A stretch of 64,000 bases of DNA, taken from assembly GCA_022814615.1 (NCBI GenBank), contig JAKLNE010000070.1:62001-126000 (forward strand), read 5' to 3'. The notes under the pieces were generated by a model, which saw nothing but the letters and a program-made list of their open reading frames with translations, searched no databases and was not told the DNA's origin. This DNA is from Waltergamsia citrina (lineage: Eukaryota; Ascomycota; Sordariomycetes; Hypocreales; Bionectriaceae). A program made the position numbers and the translations under genes. The number at the start of each line of letters is the position of its first letter. The first letter of the stretch is position 1. This document shows, one piece after another, positions 1-10,985 of this stretch.

Positions 1-1
1 A

Positions 2-967
2 CACACACGCGCATCAACGTCGGCATCGACTTCAGTATCACAAGAAGGCCCCGCTCTGAAACAAAATACAAAGACTGAACGGTTCCGCGCTCCTAGAGGC
101 AATCCGGCGCAGCGAGCCAAACTAGCAGCCATAGCAAAAGAGACAAGAACAGTCCTCCCAAGTATTTTAAAACACCTACCGAACATTCAAGCCAGCAATT
201 CAGAAGCGCTCTTCCTCTCAACGCTGCCACCACTGCGCGCAGCAGACTGCCCTAGATGCACGCCTTCGGGGAAGACAGCCATCAGGATTATCAATGAAGA
301 TACATTCAATGCGGCTATTACACTGGCGGCTGAAGCGCCGGGTGCCGGACGCGTAGCCGTGCTCAACATGGCGAGCCATACTCATCCTGGTGGCGGCTGG
401 CTAAAGGGTGCCATGGCGCAGGAGGAGGCACTCTGCTACCGAAGTTCCCTGGCTCTGTCTTTGCATAGACGGTATTATCCGTGGAAGCAGCTTATGGGCT
501 TATACACGCCAGATGTTGTGGTCATACGCTCTGATATCCCATCCGGACACAAGCTTCTGCTACCCGATACGAGAGTTGAGGACCTACCCGTGGTTAGCGT
601 ATTGGGTATCGCAGCGCTTCGCTGCCCCGAAACGCGCAAGATCAAAGAGCAAGAAGCCTCGTCGGGACAAATTGTGGAGCGCGACGTGTTCGCAGATCCA
701 GCATCAAGAGATTTGACAAAGGCCAAGATGCGGCTTTGCCTGCGCATAGCAGCGAGGAGAGGTCATCGGCTGCTGGTGCTTGGGGCTCTCGGCTGTGGAG
801 CGTTCAGGAACCCTAAGCGGGAAGTGGCGCATTGCTGGCTCGAAGTATTGAAGGAGGCTGAATTTCAAGGCGGTTGGTGGCAAGGGATTGTGTTTGCTGT
901 GTATGATCGAAAGAACGAGGGCAATTTTGAGGTATTCGAAGAATTGTTAGGTGGAGTAGAAGTCTGA
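2..967 (+). CDS. Poly(ADP-ribose) glycohydrolase, microbial (DUF2263/TIGR02452) type, 5'-truncated
   Basis: The frame is open from base 2 to a TGA at 965-967, so the N-terminus lies outside the window and about 321 residues are visible. The protein carries the PARG signature GGG-x7-QEE (HPGGGWLKGAMAQEE, bases about 386-427), the loop that binds ADP-ribose, with the catalytic Glu pair. A second macrodomain element, LGALGCGAFRNP, follows near 781-815. Family knowledge: bacterial-type PARGs remove poly(ADP-ribose) chains by cleaving the ribose-ribose bond. The signature is intact, so an active hydrolase is likely. The upstream 115 residues are Arg/Lys- and Ala-rich and lead into the fold. No intron is visible in this part. 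The methionine near 368 is internal, not a start, because the conserved sequence continues upstream of it. Confidence 0.88.
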   Translation, partial: HTRASTSASTSVSQEGPALKQNTKTERFRAPRGNPAQRAKLAAIAKETRTVLPSILKHLPNIQASNSEALFLSTLPPLRAADCPRCTPSGKTAIRIINEDTFNAAITLAAEAPGAGRVAVLNMASHTHPGGGWLKGAMAQEEALCYRSSLALSLHRRYYPWKQLMGLYTPDVVVIRSDIPSGHKLLLPDTRVEDLPVVSVLGIAALRCPETRKIKEQEASSGQIVERDVFADPASRDLTKAKMRLCLRIAARRGHRLLVLGALGCGAFRNPKREVAHCWLEVLKEAEFQGGWWQGIVFAVYDRKNEGNFEVFEELLGGVEV

Positions 968-1764
968 TGCTGTAGTTTGTAGACAAAGATGGTTGGCAAC
1001 TTTTTCAAATTCTAAAGTCACGATAACCGTTACCCCATGCACTTCACGCTATGTCTTACTTCAAATGAAACAATTTACTCAGTCACTACTATCCTAGCGT
1101 GGCCAAACATTGGTTCAATCGACACATGGTCGCAAATCGTAAATAGAGCTCAATGGTCAAAGAATAAGCTTAATCACGACAGCGTGGTGCTCACCGCTGG
1201 GTGGTGCGGTTCCTGTCGATCGTATTTAGTTTAAATATGGTTTTCACTACCCTGCATGAGCAGTAAAACACCAACTTGTATTCGCAATTCCAGGGTCTCT
1301 TTGATGCTTCCAGATCTGGTAATTATACAGCGGGTTCGCGCTGTCCCAAATCGCAAATAAATGATTTCAATGTGTCATAGCCGATGTTGCACAATCGGGG
1401 AGGTTCCGGATTGGCGGGAAGCCCACCTAGCCGCTCCACGCTGATTCGCCGGTCCTATCGCAAACGGACTTGACAGTAAAAACGCCACTGGATGTCGTGA
1501 TAGCTTTTTTCTCTCTCTCTCTTTTTCGAGCTTGAATCATGGTCCAGGGTTTATTCCCATGGATAAATTTTCTGGCGCAATGATGCAACGAAGTTTGTGA
1601 ATAAGAGTTCTGATTGTTCTGCAGTTCGTGGTGTGTATTACCTTAGCTTATTATGGATAACAACAGAACGCTTGTCGTGGGGGTGCTACGTCCTGCCGTG
1701 TGCGTCTGGATCTGGGATCGTTCATTCCCTAGAATCCCTACCTCACTTTGGGTAGGGAAGGAAT

Positions 1765-1782
1765 CCCCCCCCCCCCCCCCCC
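1765..1782. repeat. Poly-C homopolymer, 18 bases
   Basis: An uninterrupted run of C is visible. The exact length may be affected by polymerase slippage or sequencing error. Confidence 0.9.
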
Positions 1783-2073
1783 ACAGTTTGCAACCAGGAA
1801 AGAGGCGCGTCTGTCGCACGCAATGCACTTACCTTGAGCTAAAGTAATAAGGCGCGGAGGTTTTGGTACGGCAATTCCTTGGTATTAGTAGTATTGCTAT
1901 TGCAACTAAGGTAATTAAAGTATCCTTAAGGCAGCCAGCCATGTGCCGCTCCACACACATCATGAGTTCGCCATCTGATCTCGACGGAGTTAAGGTGGAT
2001 GGATGCACTAGACCGAGAACCTGGTAGATGGGATGGAGAACCACCTTAGTCGATCCGAGTAAACGTCCTCGAA

Positions 2074-2163
2074 TCCTCTTCTTTTTTCTTCCCTCCTCCC
2101 CTTCTCTTCTTTTTCCTCCCCTCCCCTTCCCTCTTTTCATCCTTGCCACCTTGCTTCCCCCCA
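2074..2163 (+). promoter_or_regulatory. Pyrimidine-rich tract upstream of amino acid permease
   Basis: About 90 bases are almost entirely C and T, ending about 90 bases before the ATG at 2252. CT-rich tracts near transcription starts are common in highly expressed filamentous-fungal genes, so this is probably core promoter or 5' leader. The role is inferred from position and composition only. Confidence 0.5.
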
Positions 2164-2251
2164 AGGTCAAGGTCGTGAGAGCTCCGCAACGAAGCCTTGC
2201 CTCCTCTCGATTGCGCTTGAACCGCATCGCGCCGCGCAAGCCCCAGTCATC

Positions 2252-4041
2252 ATGTTGGGTCGCAGGCACAAGACCGATGAGGACGATGATGCCGCCGCCC
2301 ACCCTCACTCTGTAGACAGTGGCAATGGCTTCGCCGACCAAGAAGCCGCAGCAGGTGGCTACCATGAGCCCATCGACGGTGCTGACCGCACGGTTGGCAA
2401 TGCCGATCTCCATGATCCGGATTCGGGAGTAAAGCGCGGTCTGAAAAACAGACACTTGTCTATGATGGCGCTGGCGGGTATCATTGGCCCTGGTCTGCTT
2501 ATTGGTGCTGGAGGAGCGCTCAGCAATGGTGGTCCCGCATCGCTGCTTATCGGCTTTGGTGTTGTTGGTAAGTGACCTGTCTGTTTTTGGATGAGATGTC
2601 ACCTCTCTCGATCTTTGCGCGCGCGCTGTCAGACATGCTGACCCTAGTTTATGCTATAGGCATCATCGCTTTCTTTATTATGCAGTCACTTGGTGAAATC
2701 ACAACCATCTTTCCGGGAGGCGGCTCTTTCATCTCCCTAGCTGAACGTATGGTGGACAAATCTTTCTCAGTCGCTGTGGGCTGGAATTACTTCATCATCT
2801 GGGCCACCGTGCTCGCCAACGAATATAACGTCGTCTCCAGTATCTTCACTTACTGGGTTCCCGAGGTGCCGCTCTGGGGCTGGTTCATGATTCTCTGGAG
2901 TTTCTTCATGGGCTTCCAGCTCCTCGGGATCACGGCTTTTGGCGAAGCTGAGTTCTGGCTGGCTCTTACTAAACTGCTTGGCTTGACGGCCTTCTTCATC
3001 TTCTCGATCATCTACTCGGCTGGCGGCCTCATTGGCCAGGAGGAGCCTTTGGGAACCAGATATTGGGACGATCCGGGTCCGTTTAACGGAAATGGCTTCC
3101 GTGGAGCCGCCACGGTTTTCGTCTTCTGCTCTACTTTTTACGCCGGTGTTGAGTCCATCGCCGTGGCTGCTACGGAGACTAGGAATCCCGGCACGGCCGT
3201 ACCCCAGGCTATCCGACAAGTCTTCTATCGCATCATCTTCATCTACATGGGGTCCGCATTGTTCTTCGGGCTTACTTGCCCTGCTAACGCCGATGGCCTG
3301 GCCAACGCTGAGGCGAAGGCTCTGCAGAGTCCTATGACAATCGCCATCCAGAGGGCAGGCTGGGAGGGCGGCGTTCACCTCGTCAACGCCTTCATCCTCA
3401 TAACCTGTCTTTCCGCCATCAACTCGTCCATCTTCATTGGCTCGCGCACGATCCTGTACATGGCACAGTCTGGCAAGGCCCCTAAAATCCTGGGCTGGGT
3501 TAATAAGGGCGGTGTTCCCGTTCCCGCCATCCTGCTCACCAACGCTGTCGGCGCTATCTCGATGATGAACGTGTCCACTGGCGCTGCGAAAGCCTACACA
3601 TACATCGTCAACCTATCAGGTGTCAGCACATTCCTTGTCTGGGGAAGCATCAGCTTCATCCACATTCGCTTCCGACGTGCTTGGAATGTTCAGGGCCGAT
3701 CAATCTCAGAGATGCCTTTCAAGAGCATGCTCTGGCCATTCAATGCTTATCTTGGTATCTCCGCTAACATCTTTCTCGCTCTCATCTCGGGCTGGACGAA
3801 TCTTTCACCTTTTGATGCACCCAACTTCGTGGTCGCCTATATTCTGTTCCCCGTGTTCGGCATCATCTATCTCATTGGCAAGCTGTATTGGCGAGGCAAG
3901 GACAAGTTCAAAAGGAGTCACGAGATCGATTTGCACAGCGGAAGGAGAGCAGACCTCGACAAGGTCGCAGCTGCAGCTCAAGCAGTTGATCTTGAGGCCA
4001 AGAGGGGACCTCTTTGGAAGAGGGTTTGGGATTGGTTTTGA
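2252..4041 (+). CDS. Amino acid permease (YAT/AAP family, APC superfamily)
   Basis: Two exons, 2252-2567 and 2660-4041, are joined by a 92-base intron (donor GTAAGT, acceptor CTATAG) and give 565 residues. The cytosolic N-terminus of about 65 residues is acidic. TM1 carries the substrate-binding GxxG-type loop (residues near MMALAGIIGPGLLIGAGG), followed by about 12 hydrophobic segments. The motif FPGGGSF after TM2 and GVESIAVAATETRNP in the middle are hallmarks of fungal plasma-membrane amino acid/H+ symporters such as Can1, Lyp1 and Gap1. Substrate specificity cannot be read from the sequence. The C-terminal tail is charged and ends in aromatic residues (WKRVWDWF), resembling the amphipathic tails of YAT permeases. 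Confidence 0.92.
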
Positions 4042-4639
4042 AGTTGGATAGAATTTTGGTGTAGATTATCCATTTTTTTTTTTAAAAAAACATATCCCTG
4101 GAAATGCAGCATATAAATAGAATCAACTAGTTCACCTTACTCGACTCTCATGAATTTGCCGCTACGCGAAGTCCCTGTGCATCACCAAGCCTGCGTTACG
4201 CCTCTCCGTCCTACGGAACATGAAGACACCTTTTCCCCTTATTTGAGTTATTCTTACTAAGTTCAACGAGAGTACATGCACGGGAGAATCGGTGGATCAT
4301 CATGATAAAAAAAATTGTAAGAAGCAAGATCCTTGAATTTTTAGTCTGATCTACGCTCCTAGCCCAAAATTCCTGTTCTAAACATCGGTCTTCCAGTCTT
4401 GATGCTTTTCCGTCATCTCTGTAGTTTCTCTGGTTCTTTTCCAAACCATGAATGCAATCTGTTCCGTTCCAAAGATAAAAAAGCAAAAAATGAGAACGCC
4501 AACAATTGCCCCTGACCAAAATTCCCGTGATTGTCAATATCTTGTATGTTCAGCCTCAAATGTGTCTACCTCAAGCGATGAACACATTCCAAGCTGTAAT
4601 GAACCCTAACAAAAGAAAAACAGAGAATCAATTGTCAGC
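4042..4639. other. Intergenic region between convergent genes
   Basis: This AT-rich stretch lies between the permease stop and the 3' end of the minus-strand unknown gene, so it should contain both 3' UTRs. A 108-codon open frame on the minus strand (4211-4537) has no recognisable features and is probably chance. Confidence 0.6.
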
Positions 4640-5278
4640 CTAAAAGGTCTTTTGGTTCTTCAGGAGAGACTTGTTCTTCTTACCAGAAGGAGCAGAAGGA
4701 GCCACGGTGTCGCGGCGAGGAACAAAAGGAGCATCCTTCTTCTCCAGACGCTTACCAGTGTAGACAGGCAAAGGCTGCTGCTCCTGCTGCTTGCGCTTCA
4801 GGAACTGACGAGGATCTTCAAAATCACCGTGTTCGAAGCTCTCCTTGGCGTACGCAATAGAGTTCTTCACAAAGCCAAACATCTTGGGAACGGCTTCAGG
4901 CAAAACAGAGGGCAAACCCTTCTGCTCACGGCGTCCCATACGCCACATGAACTTGTTGAGGAGAGGGAGCTTCCCATCATGCTTGCCGAGGTCGTTGGAG
5001 TCAAGAATGTTCCAATCTTCATCGTGACCATCAAACTCGTCAAGATCTTGGTCTTCAGCGATCTGCTTGCCTTTGGCCTTGGAATCGTCAGAAGTTTGAG
5101 GGGAGGTAGGGGCGGACTTGTAGTCCTCTTCATTGTCATCATCATGAGTGACAACGTCGAAGAAAGGGCCGTCCTCGGTGAAGGTCTGAGCAAAGGTGAT
5201 GGTCTCTCGTTCAACGGGGCCAAAGATGCTCAAGCCAACCTCGTTGGAGATCTTGAAGTCCATATTCTGATCAGCCAT
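4640..5278 (-). CDS. Acidic fungal protein of unknown function
   Basis: Single exon of 212 residues. I chose the ATG at 5278 (MADQNMDF) because its context, CCAACATGG on the coding strand, fits fungal initiation. An upstream in-frame ATG at 5413 would add 45 Ser/Leu-rich residues that look like translated 5' leader. The N-terminal part is acidic and disordered (DDDNEEDYKSAPTSP, DLDEFDGHDEDW). A central segment is richer in hydrophobic residues and may fold (WNILDSNDL, LNKFMWRMGRRE, VPKMFGFVKNSIAYAKESFE). The C-terminus is strongly basic (SGKKNKSLLKNQKTF). No known domain is recognised. The alternation of acidic, folded and basic parts suggests a nuclear or nucleolar protein, but that is only inference. 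Confidence 0.7.
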   Translation of the reverse strand: MADQNMDFKISNEVGLSIFGPVERETITFAQTFTEDGPFFDVVTHDDDNEEDYKSAPTSPQTSDDSKAKGKQIAEDQDLDEFDGHDEDWNILDSNDLGKHDGKLPLLNKFMWRMGRREQKGLPSVLPEAVPKMFGFVKNSIAYAKESFEHGDFEDPRQFLKRKQQEQQPLPVYTGKRLEKKDAPFVPRRDTVAPSAPSGKKNKSLLKNQKTF

Positions 5279-7420
5279 GTTGGCGGGTGAAGAAGATTGG
5301 TCTTTGTTGCTTGCTGGTGTTGCTGGTGTTGTAAGCTCTTCGGGACGGAGAGCAAAGGAAGCGAAAGAGAAGAGTAGAAGGCGAGTTGTCAATCTGGATG
5401 TCGGGATTACCAACGTACTGATCTCGAATTCTTACTGCTTTTCAGTCGCAAAGGATTGTGGAAGTTGTTTTGGTATGAGATGGAAAGGAGGGAGAAAGTC
5501 AGAGAGGCGGAAAAGAAAATGGTATTTAAGCAACTCTGGAAGTTCTTGTTTCTGAGAAAGAATCGAGTTCGACTTCAGAACAGAAAACTGGTAACTAAGG
5601 GATGGAACAGACATGTTTTCGAGTACGCGGGAGAAACTGAAGAAGTTCAGTGGTTTGGCTATATGAGCTTCTGAACGGTCAGTTATGAAGGGTCTAGTGA
5701 CGGCCTCAGTTTGGTTCGGTATAGAGCACATCGAAGTTTGAGAACCTGTTCGCGGCTGTAGAGAAGAATAACTACTGAGTTTCTTGTTTATATTGGGTGT
5801 CTCTATTAGGACTTCTATGTTATTTGTCAGGGGTAGTCTGGTTCGTGCCAGTGATCCTTTGGTACAGGGGTGAAGCGGGTTTTTATATGTTCTGCTCTGG
5901 CCGAACTTAGTAGATAGTTCTTCTGAGTTCAACACCTTCTGGAGTTGACGTCTTCGAACATTTGCCGTGTCCGCCCCACGAACGGGTTTATGTGGCCGAG
6001 AAACTGGTAAACTAAAGGACATCTCCGGCGAAAGAGGAATATTCTAGCGAAATGCAGCAAGCTACAGTCATTATTTAACAGGACATCGAAGAGTTCCTAT
6101 CATCACTGGCACCGCAATCGTACTGCTCCTCGAAGGAGTGAGTTAGATGCAGTCTTGGCTTCCTGTTACTACTCATCCAACTCAAGGAAGTGCAGCCACG
6201 CTTTGTAACGTGACCAACAGATGCATTCGGTTAATATCAATCGGAAGTCCGAGACATACCTCCAAGTTGTTCGAACCGAAGTCACCGAACCCAGAGACAT
6301 TGAGGACCACCCCCAGAGCTTGCTTCACTACCACCCACATCATACATAGTAATGGCATCAATTGTTCCCATTTTTGTGTGTCAGGCGAGCAGAGGATGCA
6401 TTGATTCTGAGGGTCTGCCCCATTTTCTGATTGGCATATATCATCTCTTCTCCGCACGAGCTGAAGAGTCTGGACATGTCGGCTCCAACGTTCGGGTAGA
6501 ACGGATGACGTCCCCATTGTTAACCATCGAACCAACAAACTCCCTTTTCTCCGGTGGCCGTTGAGAACCACAAAAAACCAAAAAGAAGGCTTGCCGCGAT
6601 GTTACCCCGAATTCCCTAGGTCTTTTGCGGGGTGCATACACCCATTACATACACAAAGCGAGTCTGGACGCGTGGGGTGGCGGGCGGTGGTTGGCGGTTG
6701 GTTTCCCGTCCCCATGATGGTGTGTGCCTGGATCCTTACTCTTTATTGGGCATGGTGTCATTGTGCCGTTGTGTGCTTTGTGATGCCACCCATTGATGCG
6801 AACTGGGTAGTGTTCGTGGGGAGGCGAATTGACAAAGAACATAACAAACTCTGCAAGATCTAAATGTAGTTTTCCCTGGAACGAATGATTAAGAACGCAA
6901 TTGACTTGAAAAGAACTTGATACAAGCAACAGAAAGCCCTATTTCGTAATTGTGGAACTTCCAAATAGACTTTTGACGCTTGATGATAGCTTCAACTAAG
7001 ACACACGATGATACGCGGCGTTGCTTCGGCGAGGGGGCTATGCATAGTGCATACAGCACACCACTTCGATCACAAGCAGGTAGAGAATAGTGTCGAACGG
7101 CACTCGAATATTGCAATTGACCCCGCGAACTGGAGGTGAGTTTTACTTTACCCGTCCAATCACCTGATGGTGGAGAGACGCGTTGGCGTCCCCAAGGCAA
7201 GAGAATCAAGCCAAACTGCCCAGGATCAACGTAATGAACGGGCGCAGCATGAGAGGGGCTCGGAGGTTCGGAATTGATCAAAGAATGGGGGAGGAGAGCT
7301 GCTGAGAATACATAAGTATGTGAGTGCTATGCATCGTGGAGTGGTTGTCTTTGAAAATTGACTTCATATCTTAATTCTTTTACAATAATACTAACAAAAG
7401 TATCGGGTTCATTACTCAAA
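5279..7420. other. Intergenic region, about 2.1 kb
   Basis: This is the shared upstream region of the minus-strand unknown gene and the plus-strand alcohol oxidase. A 196-codon minus-strand frame (5432-6022) lies just 5' of the unknown gene but has no domain or clear coding composition. A GT-rich stretch lies at 6660-6720. No RNA gene or repeat was recognised. Confidence 0.55.
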
Positions 7421-10017
7421 ATGGCGGGCAGCGGATCTATCCCAGATGAGTTTGACATTATCGTTTGCGGAGGAGGAAGTGCTGGGTGCGTGGTGGCCGG
7501 CCGGTATGTCTTCTCCCATCGCTATCTTTCTATCACCTACTGACCGAGCGTAGATTGGCCAATTTGGACCATAACCTCTCAGTTCTACTGATTGAGGGAG
7601 GGGCAAACAATTTGAACAACCCCTGGGTGTACCGCCCTGGCATCTTTCCCAGGAACATGAAGCTCGACTCCAAGACTGCCACTTTCTACGAGTCGAGGCC
7701 TTCTGAGTGGTTGGGAGGGAGGAGAGCCATTGTTCCCTGTGCCAATATCTTGGGAGGAGGATCGTCAATTAACTTCATGGTAGGTAATTCTATGGGATTA
7801 TCACTTTGAAGATGGCAGTCTGACTTTCCTTAGATGTACACGCGTGCCTCTGCCTCCGACTACGATGACTTCCAAGCCAAGGGATGGACAACTAAGGAGC
7901 TTCTCCCCCTTATGAAGAAGCATGAGACGTATCAGAGGGCTTCGCACAACAGGTATCCACGATCCCTAAGATCCGAATCCGATGTCATTTGGTATTAACG
8001 ATGACACGTATAGGGACATTCACGGCTTTGAGGGTCCCATCAAGGTGTCCTTCGGCAACTAGTAAGTAACTCCTCGTCGAGAAGCACTCAGATAAGTAGC
8101 TAACATGAATTTCTCCAGTACGTACCCTATCAAGGACGACTTCCTCCGCGCCGCCGAGTCGCAGGACATCCCCGTCGTCGACGATCTGCAGGATCTTACC
8201 ACTGGCCATGGCGCCGAGCACTGGTTGAAGTGGATCAACCGTGATGTAAGCCTTTGAAATCTAGAAGCTGCTCCTTTCCCTCATCAACTGACTTGCGGCA
8301 AAGACCGGGCGACGAAGTGACAGTGCTCATGCGTATATTCATGCTACGCGATCTAAACACTCCAACTTGTACCTCGCCTGCAACACCAAGGTCGATAAGG
8401 TCATCATTGAGAATGGACGCGCAGTGGCAGTCCGTACTGTGTTAGTCAAATCGCCTAAAACCCCCGACGAGAGCGAATGCTAACAAGAAGAAATACTACA
8501 GTCCTACCAAGCCACTTGACCCTCGTGAGCTCAAGAGCCGCACTTTCAAAGCGCGAAAGCAGATTGTCGTCTCGGGAGGAACACTCTCGTCTCCCCTCAT
8601 CCTGCAGCGTTCCGGAATTGGTGAGTTGAATAAGCTACAAGAGGGTGATGGCAAGGTTTGACCATTCGTTAGGTGACCCTGAGAAGCTGAAGAAAGCTGG
8701 CGTGAAGCCCATCGTCGACCTTCCTGGTGTTGGTCTCAACTTCCAGGACCACTACCTGACCTTCTCTGTCTTCCGTGCTAAGCCGGAAACTGAGAGCTTC
8801 GATGATTTTGCTCGCGGTGACCCCGAGACTCAGAAGCGTAAGTTTCCAATATCTTGAAATGCCATACGTATGAGTTCAGCTGGCTGATTAGGCACAATTA
8901 GGTGTCTTTGATGAATGGAATATCAAGGGAACTGGTCCCTTAGCCACCAACGGCATTGAAGCGGGTGTTAAAATCAGGCCCAACGCAGAGGAGCTCAAGC
9001 AGTTCGAGAGCTGGCCCACGCCGCACTTCAAGGATGGCTGGAAGTCGTACTTTGAGAACAAGCCTGACAAGCCCGTTATGCATTACTCGGTCATCTCCGG
9101 CTGGTTCGGCGACCACATGCTCATGTGAGTGTTGTGTTCACCATACAAGACAAATGTACTCCTTGACTAACTAGATGGCAGGCCACCTGGCAAATTCTTC
9201 ACCATGTTCCACTTCCTGGAATACCCCTTCTCTCGCGGTTCGACGCACATCACGTCCGCTGACCCATACACTAATCCGGACTTCGACGCTGGTTTTATGA
9301 ACGACGAGCGGGACATGGTGCCCATGGTCTGGGGCTACATCAAATCGCGTGAGACGGCTCGACGCATGGACGCCTATGCTGGAGAAGTGGCCAACATGCA
9401 CCCCTTCTTTGGCTACGACTCGCCAGCCAAGGCCCGCGACCTTGACCTGGAAACGACCAACAAGTACGCGCTGCCCGGCAACACCACAGCGGGTATCCAG
9501 CACGGTAGTTGGACGCAGCCCCTTCAAGCGGCCGAGAAAAAGTGCAATGTTGCCTCCACTGTGACTAGCAGCCAGTCGGACATCCGGAATGAGCTCGACT
9601 ACTCGAACGACGACATCAAGCAAATCGAGGAGTGGGTCAAGAGACACGTCGAGACTACCTGGCACTCTCTTGGTACTTGCTCTATGGCGCCTAAAGAAGG
9701 AAACAGTATCGTCAAGCACGGAGTGTTGGATGAGCGCCTTAACGTTCATGGCGTGAAGGGCCTTAAGGTTGCTGACCTTAGTATCTGCCCTGACAATGTC
9801 GGCTGCAACACGTAAGTCCAACGATGATAATTTATTGTGATGTAGAAACGCCCAATTAGCTGACACTATTCCTTCAAGATACTCTACTGCTCTTCTCATT
9901 GGAGAGAAGGCTGCTGTTCTCGTGGGAGAAGACTTGGGCTACTCCGGCGAGGCTCTCAACATGAAGGTGCCTACGTACCACGCTCCCGGAGAATTTGTTC
10001 TTACCCACCGCCTCTAA
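7421..10017 (+). CDS. Alcohol oxidase, GMC flavoenzyme family (AOX/MOX-like)
   Basis: Eleven exons: 7421-7503, 7554-7779, 7834-7952, 8014-8061, 8119-8245, 8304-8440, 8502-8620, 8673-8837, 8902-9124, 9182-9811 and 9879-10017. They sum to 2016 bases, 671 residues, close to the 663 of yeast methanol oxidase. The FAD motif GGGSAG follows DEFDIIV near residue 20. The first GMC signature spans LGGGSSINFMMYTRAS and the second SGGTLSSPLILQRSGIG. The catalytic His lies in WHSLGTCSM and the Asn partner in GCNTYSTALL near the C-terminus. The enzyme should oxidise short-chain primary alcohols to aldehydes with H2O2 release. The C-terminal tripeptide HRL only weakly resembles a PTS1 peroxisomal signal. 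An in-frame ATG at 7358 is upstream, but the family starts near 7421. Confidence 0.92.
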
Positions 10018-10985
10018 AGGTTACGATCGCGTCAAGTATTCCTATGTTTGTCATGAGTTCCGATGATAATGACCGTATTTTGTTTAATCGCTTTTTGTAT
10101 GTTCTGCTTTGTGTCATAAGGCAATTTTCTTTCTTCAGCAAAGCCAATGTTCTCAGGGAACAAAGAGATTGTGTCAGGGAACAAACAAAAAGGGAAAAAA
10201 AAAGATCAAAAACCAAAAAAACAAGGATAGCAAGCCCCGCAACGTTATGTATTCCAATGTTTATCAATACTGTTGTCTTCACTCTGAGCTTTACGAAGCT
10301 ATGTCTCCGCCTTGGCTGTTTAGATGATGGAACCGTAGAGGTAACCCAAATTTAGTCGAATACAGCGGTGAGATCTTTGGTATCTTAGGGGCTATCGAAA
10401 CTGACAAGATCAACGACCATATGCGAGTACTCCGTCAGCGCTTAGACATAAATGATGTTCCACGTCTCGGATTGTGGCTCGTGGTGGGGCTCGTAACAAC
10501 AGACAACTGAGCAACCATAGGTACTGCATTAATATTGCGGGCATTTTCATAGATGATTACTACTTGAATATCATTGAACTCCAGCAAAAAAAAAAAAACA
10601 TTTCTGGCAATATATTTCAGCTGACACGTTCTAAAGGCGTTCATTGCTGACGATCGTTTGCCGAATACGAACACGCTAACGAATACGAGAAGTTTCGCAT
10701 TCGCACTACGGTATGCTTTACTTGCCTGCTGGCATACTTGATACTGCGGATGCAAGGAGCATGAGTTAGTAATAGTGAGAATGGATACAATACTCCGCTT
10801 GGAAGCTTGGAAGGCAAAGCACTCTGCTCTAACGTTGTGTTGTCGAATTGGTACAAAAAGGAGGTCTATCCCACTCTTGAGCTTCTTCCTAACTCGACCC
10901 AATTCGACCAACTTGAGAACACTCGAAAGAGCGAAGAAATCAAATTTACTAGTAGAAAGAATCTTCGAATTCGTGTCTGCCTTCC
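10018..10985. other. Intergenic region upstream of CYP51A-like gene
   Basis: This stretch contains the 3' end of the alcohol oxidase transcript and the CYP51A-like promoter. A12 (10586-10597) and other A-rich runs occur, and the palindrome TACTAGTA sits at 10947-10954, 32 bases before the ATG. No gene is supported. I did not find a tandem promoter duplication of the kind known from azole-resistant Aspergillus. Confidence 0.55.

Larger units (their letters stand above)
968..2251. other. Intergenic region
   Basis: I find no convincing gene between the PARG stop and the amino acid permease start. Short open frames here have no recognisable domain. The stretch holds an 18-base C run (1765-1782) and a long pyrimidine tract ahead of the permease, both listed separately. 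Confidence 0.6.

Noticed and set aside
1829..2602. A 257-codon minus-strand frame
   Set aside because: It overlaps the amino acid permease first exon and its pyrimidine tract in antisense; no family resemblance.
5432..6022. A 196-codon open frame on the minus strand upstream of the unknown acidic protein
   Set aside because: No domain, Ser/Leu-rich chance-like composition, and it overlaps the expected 5' leader of the gene starting at 5278.
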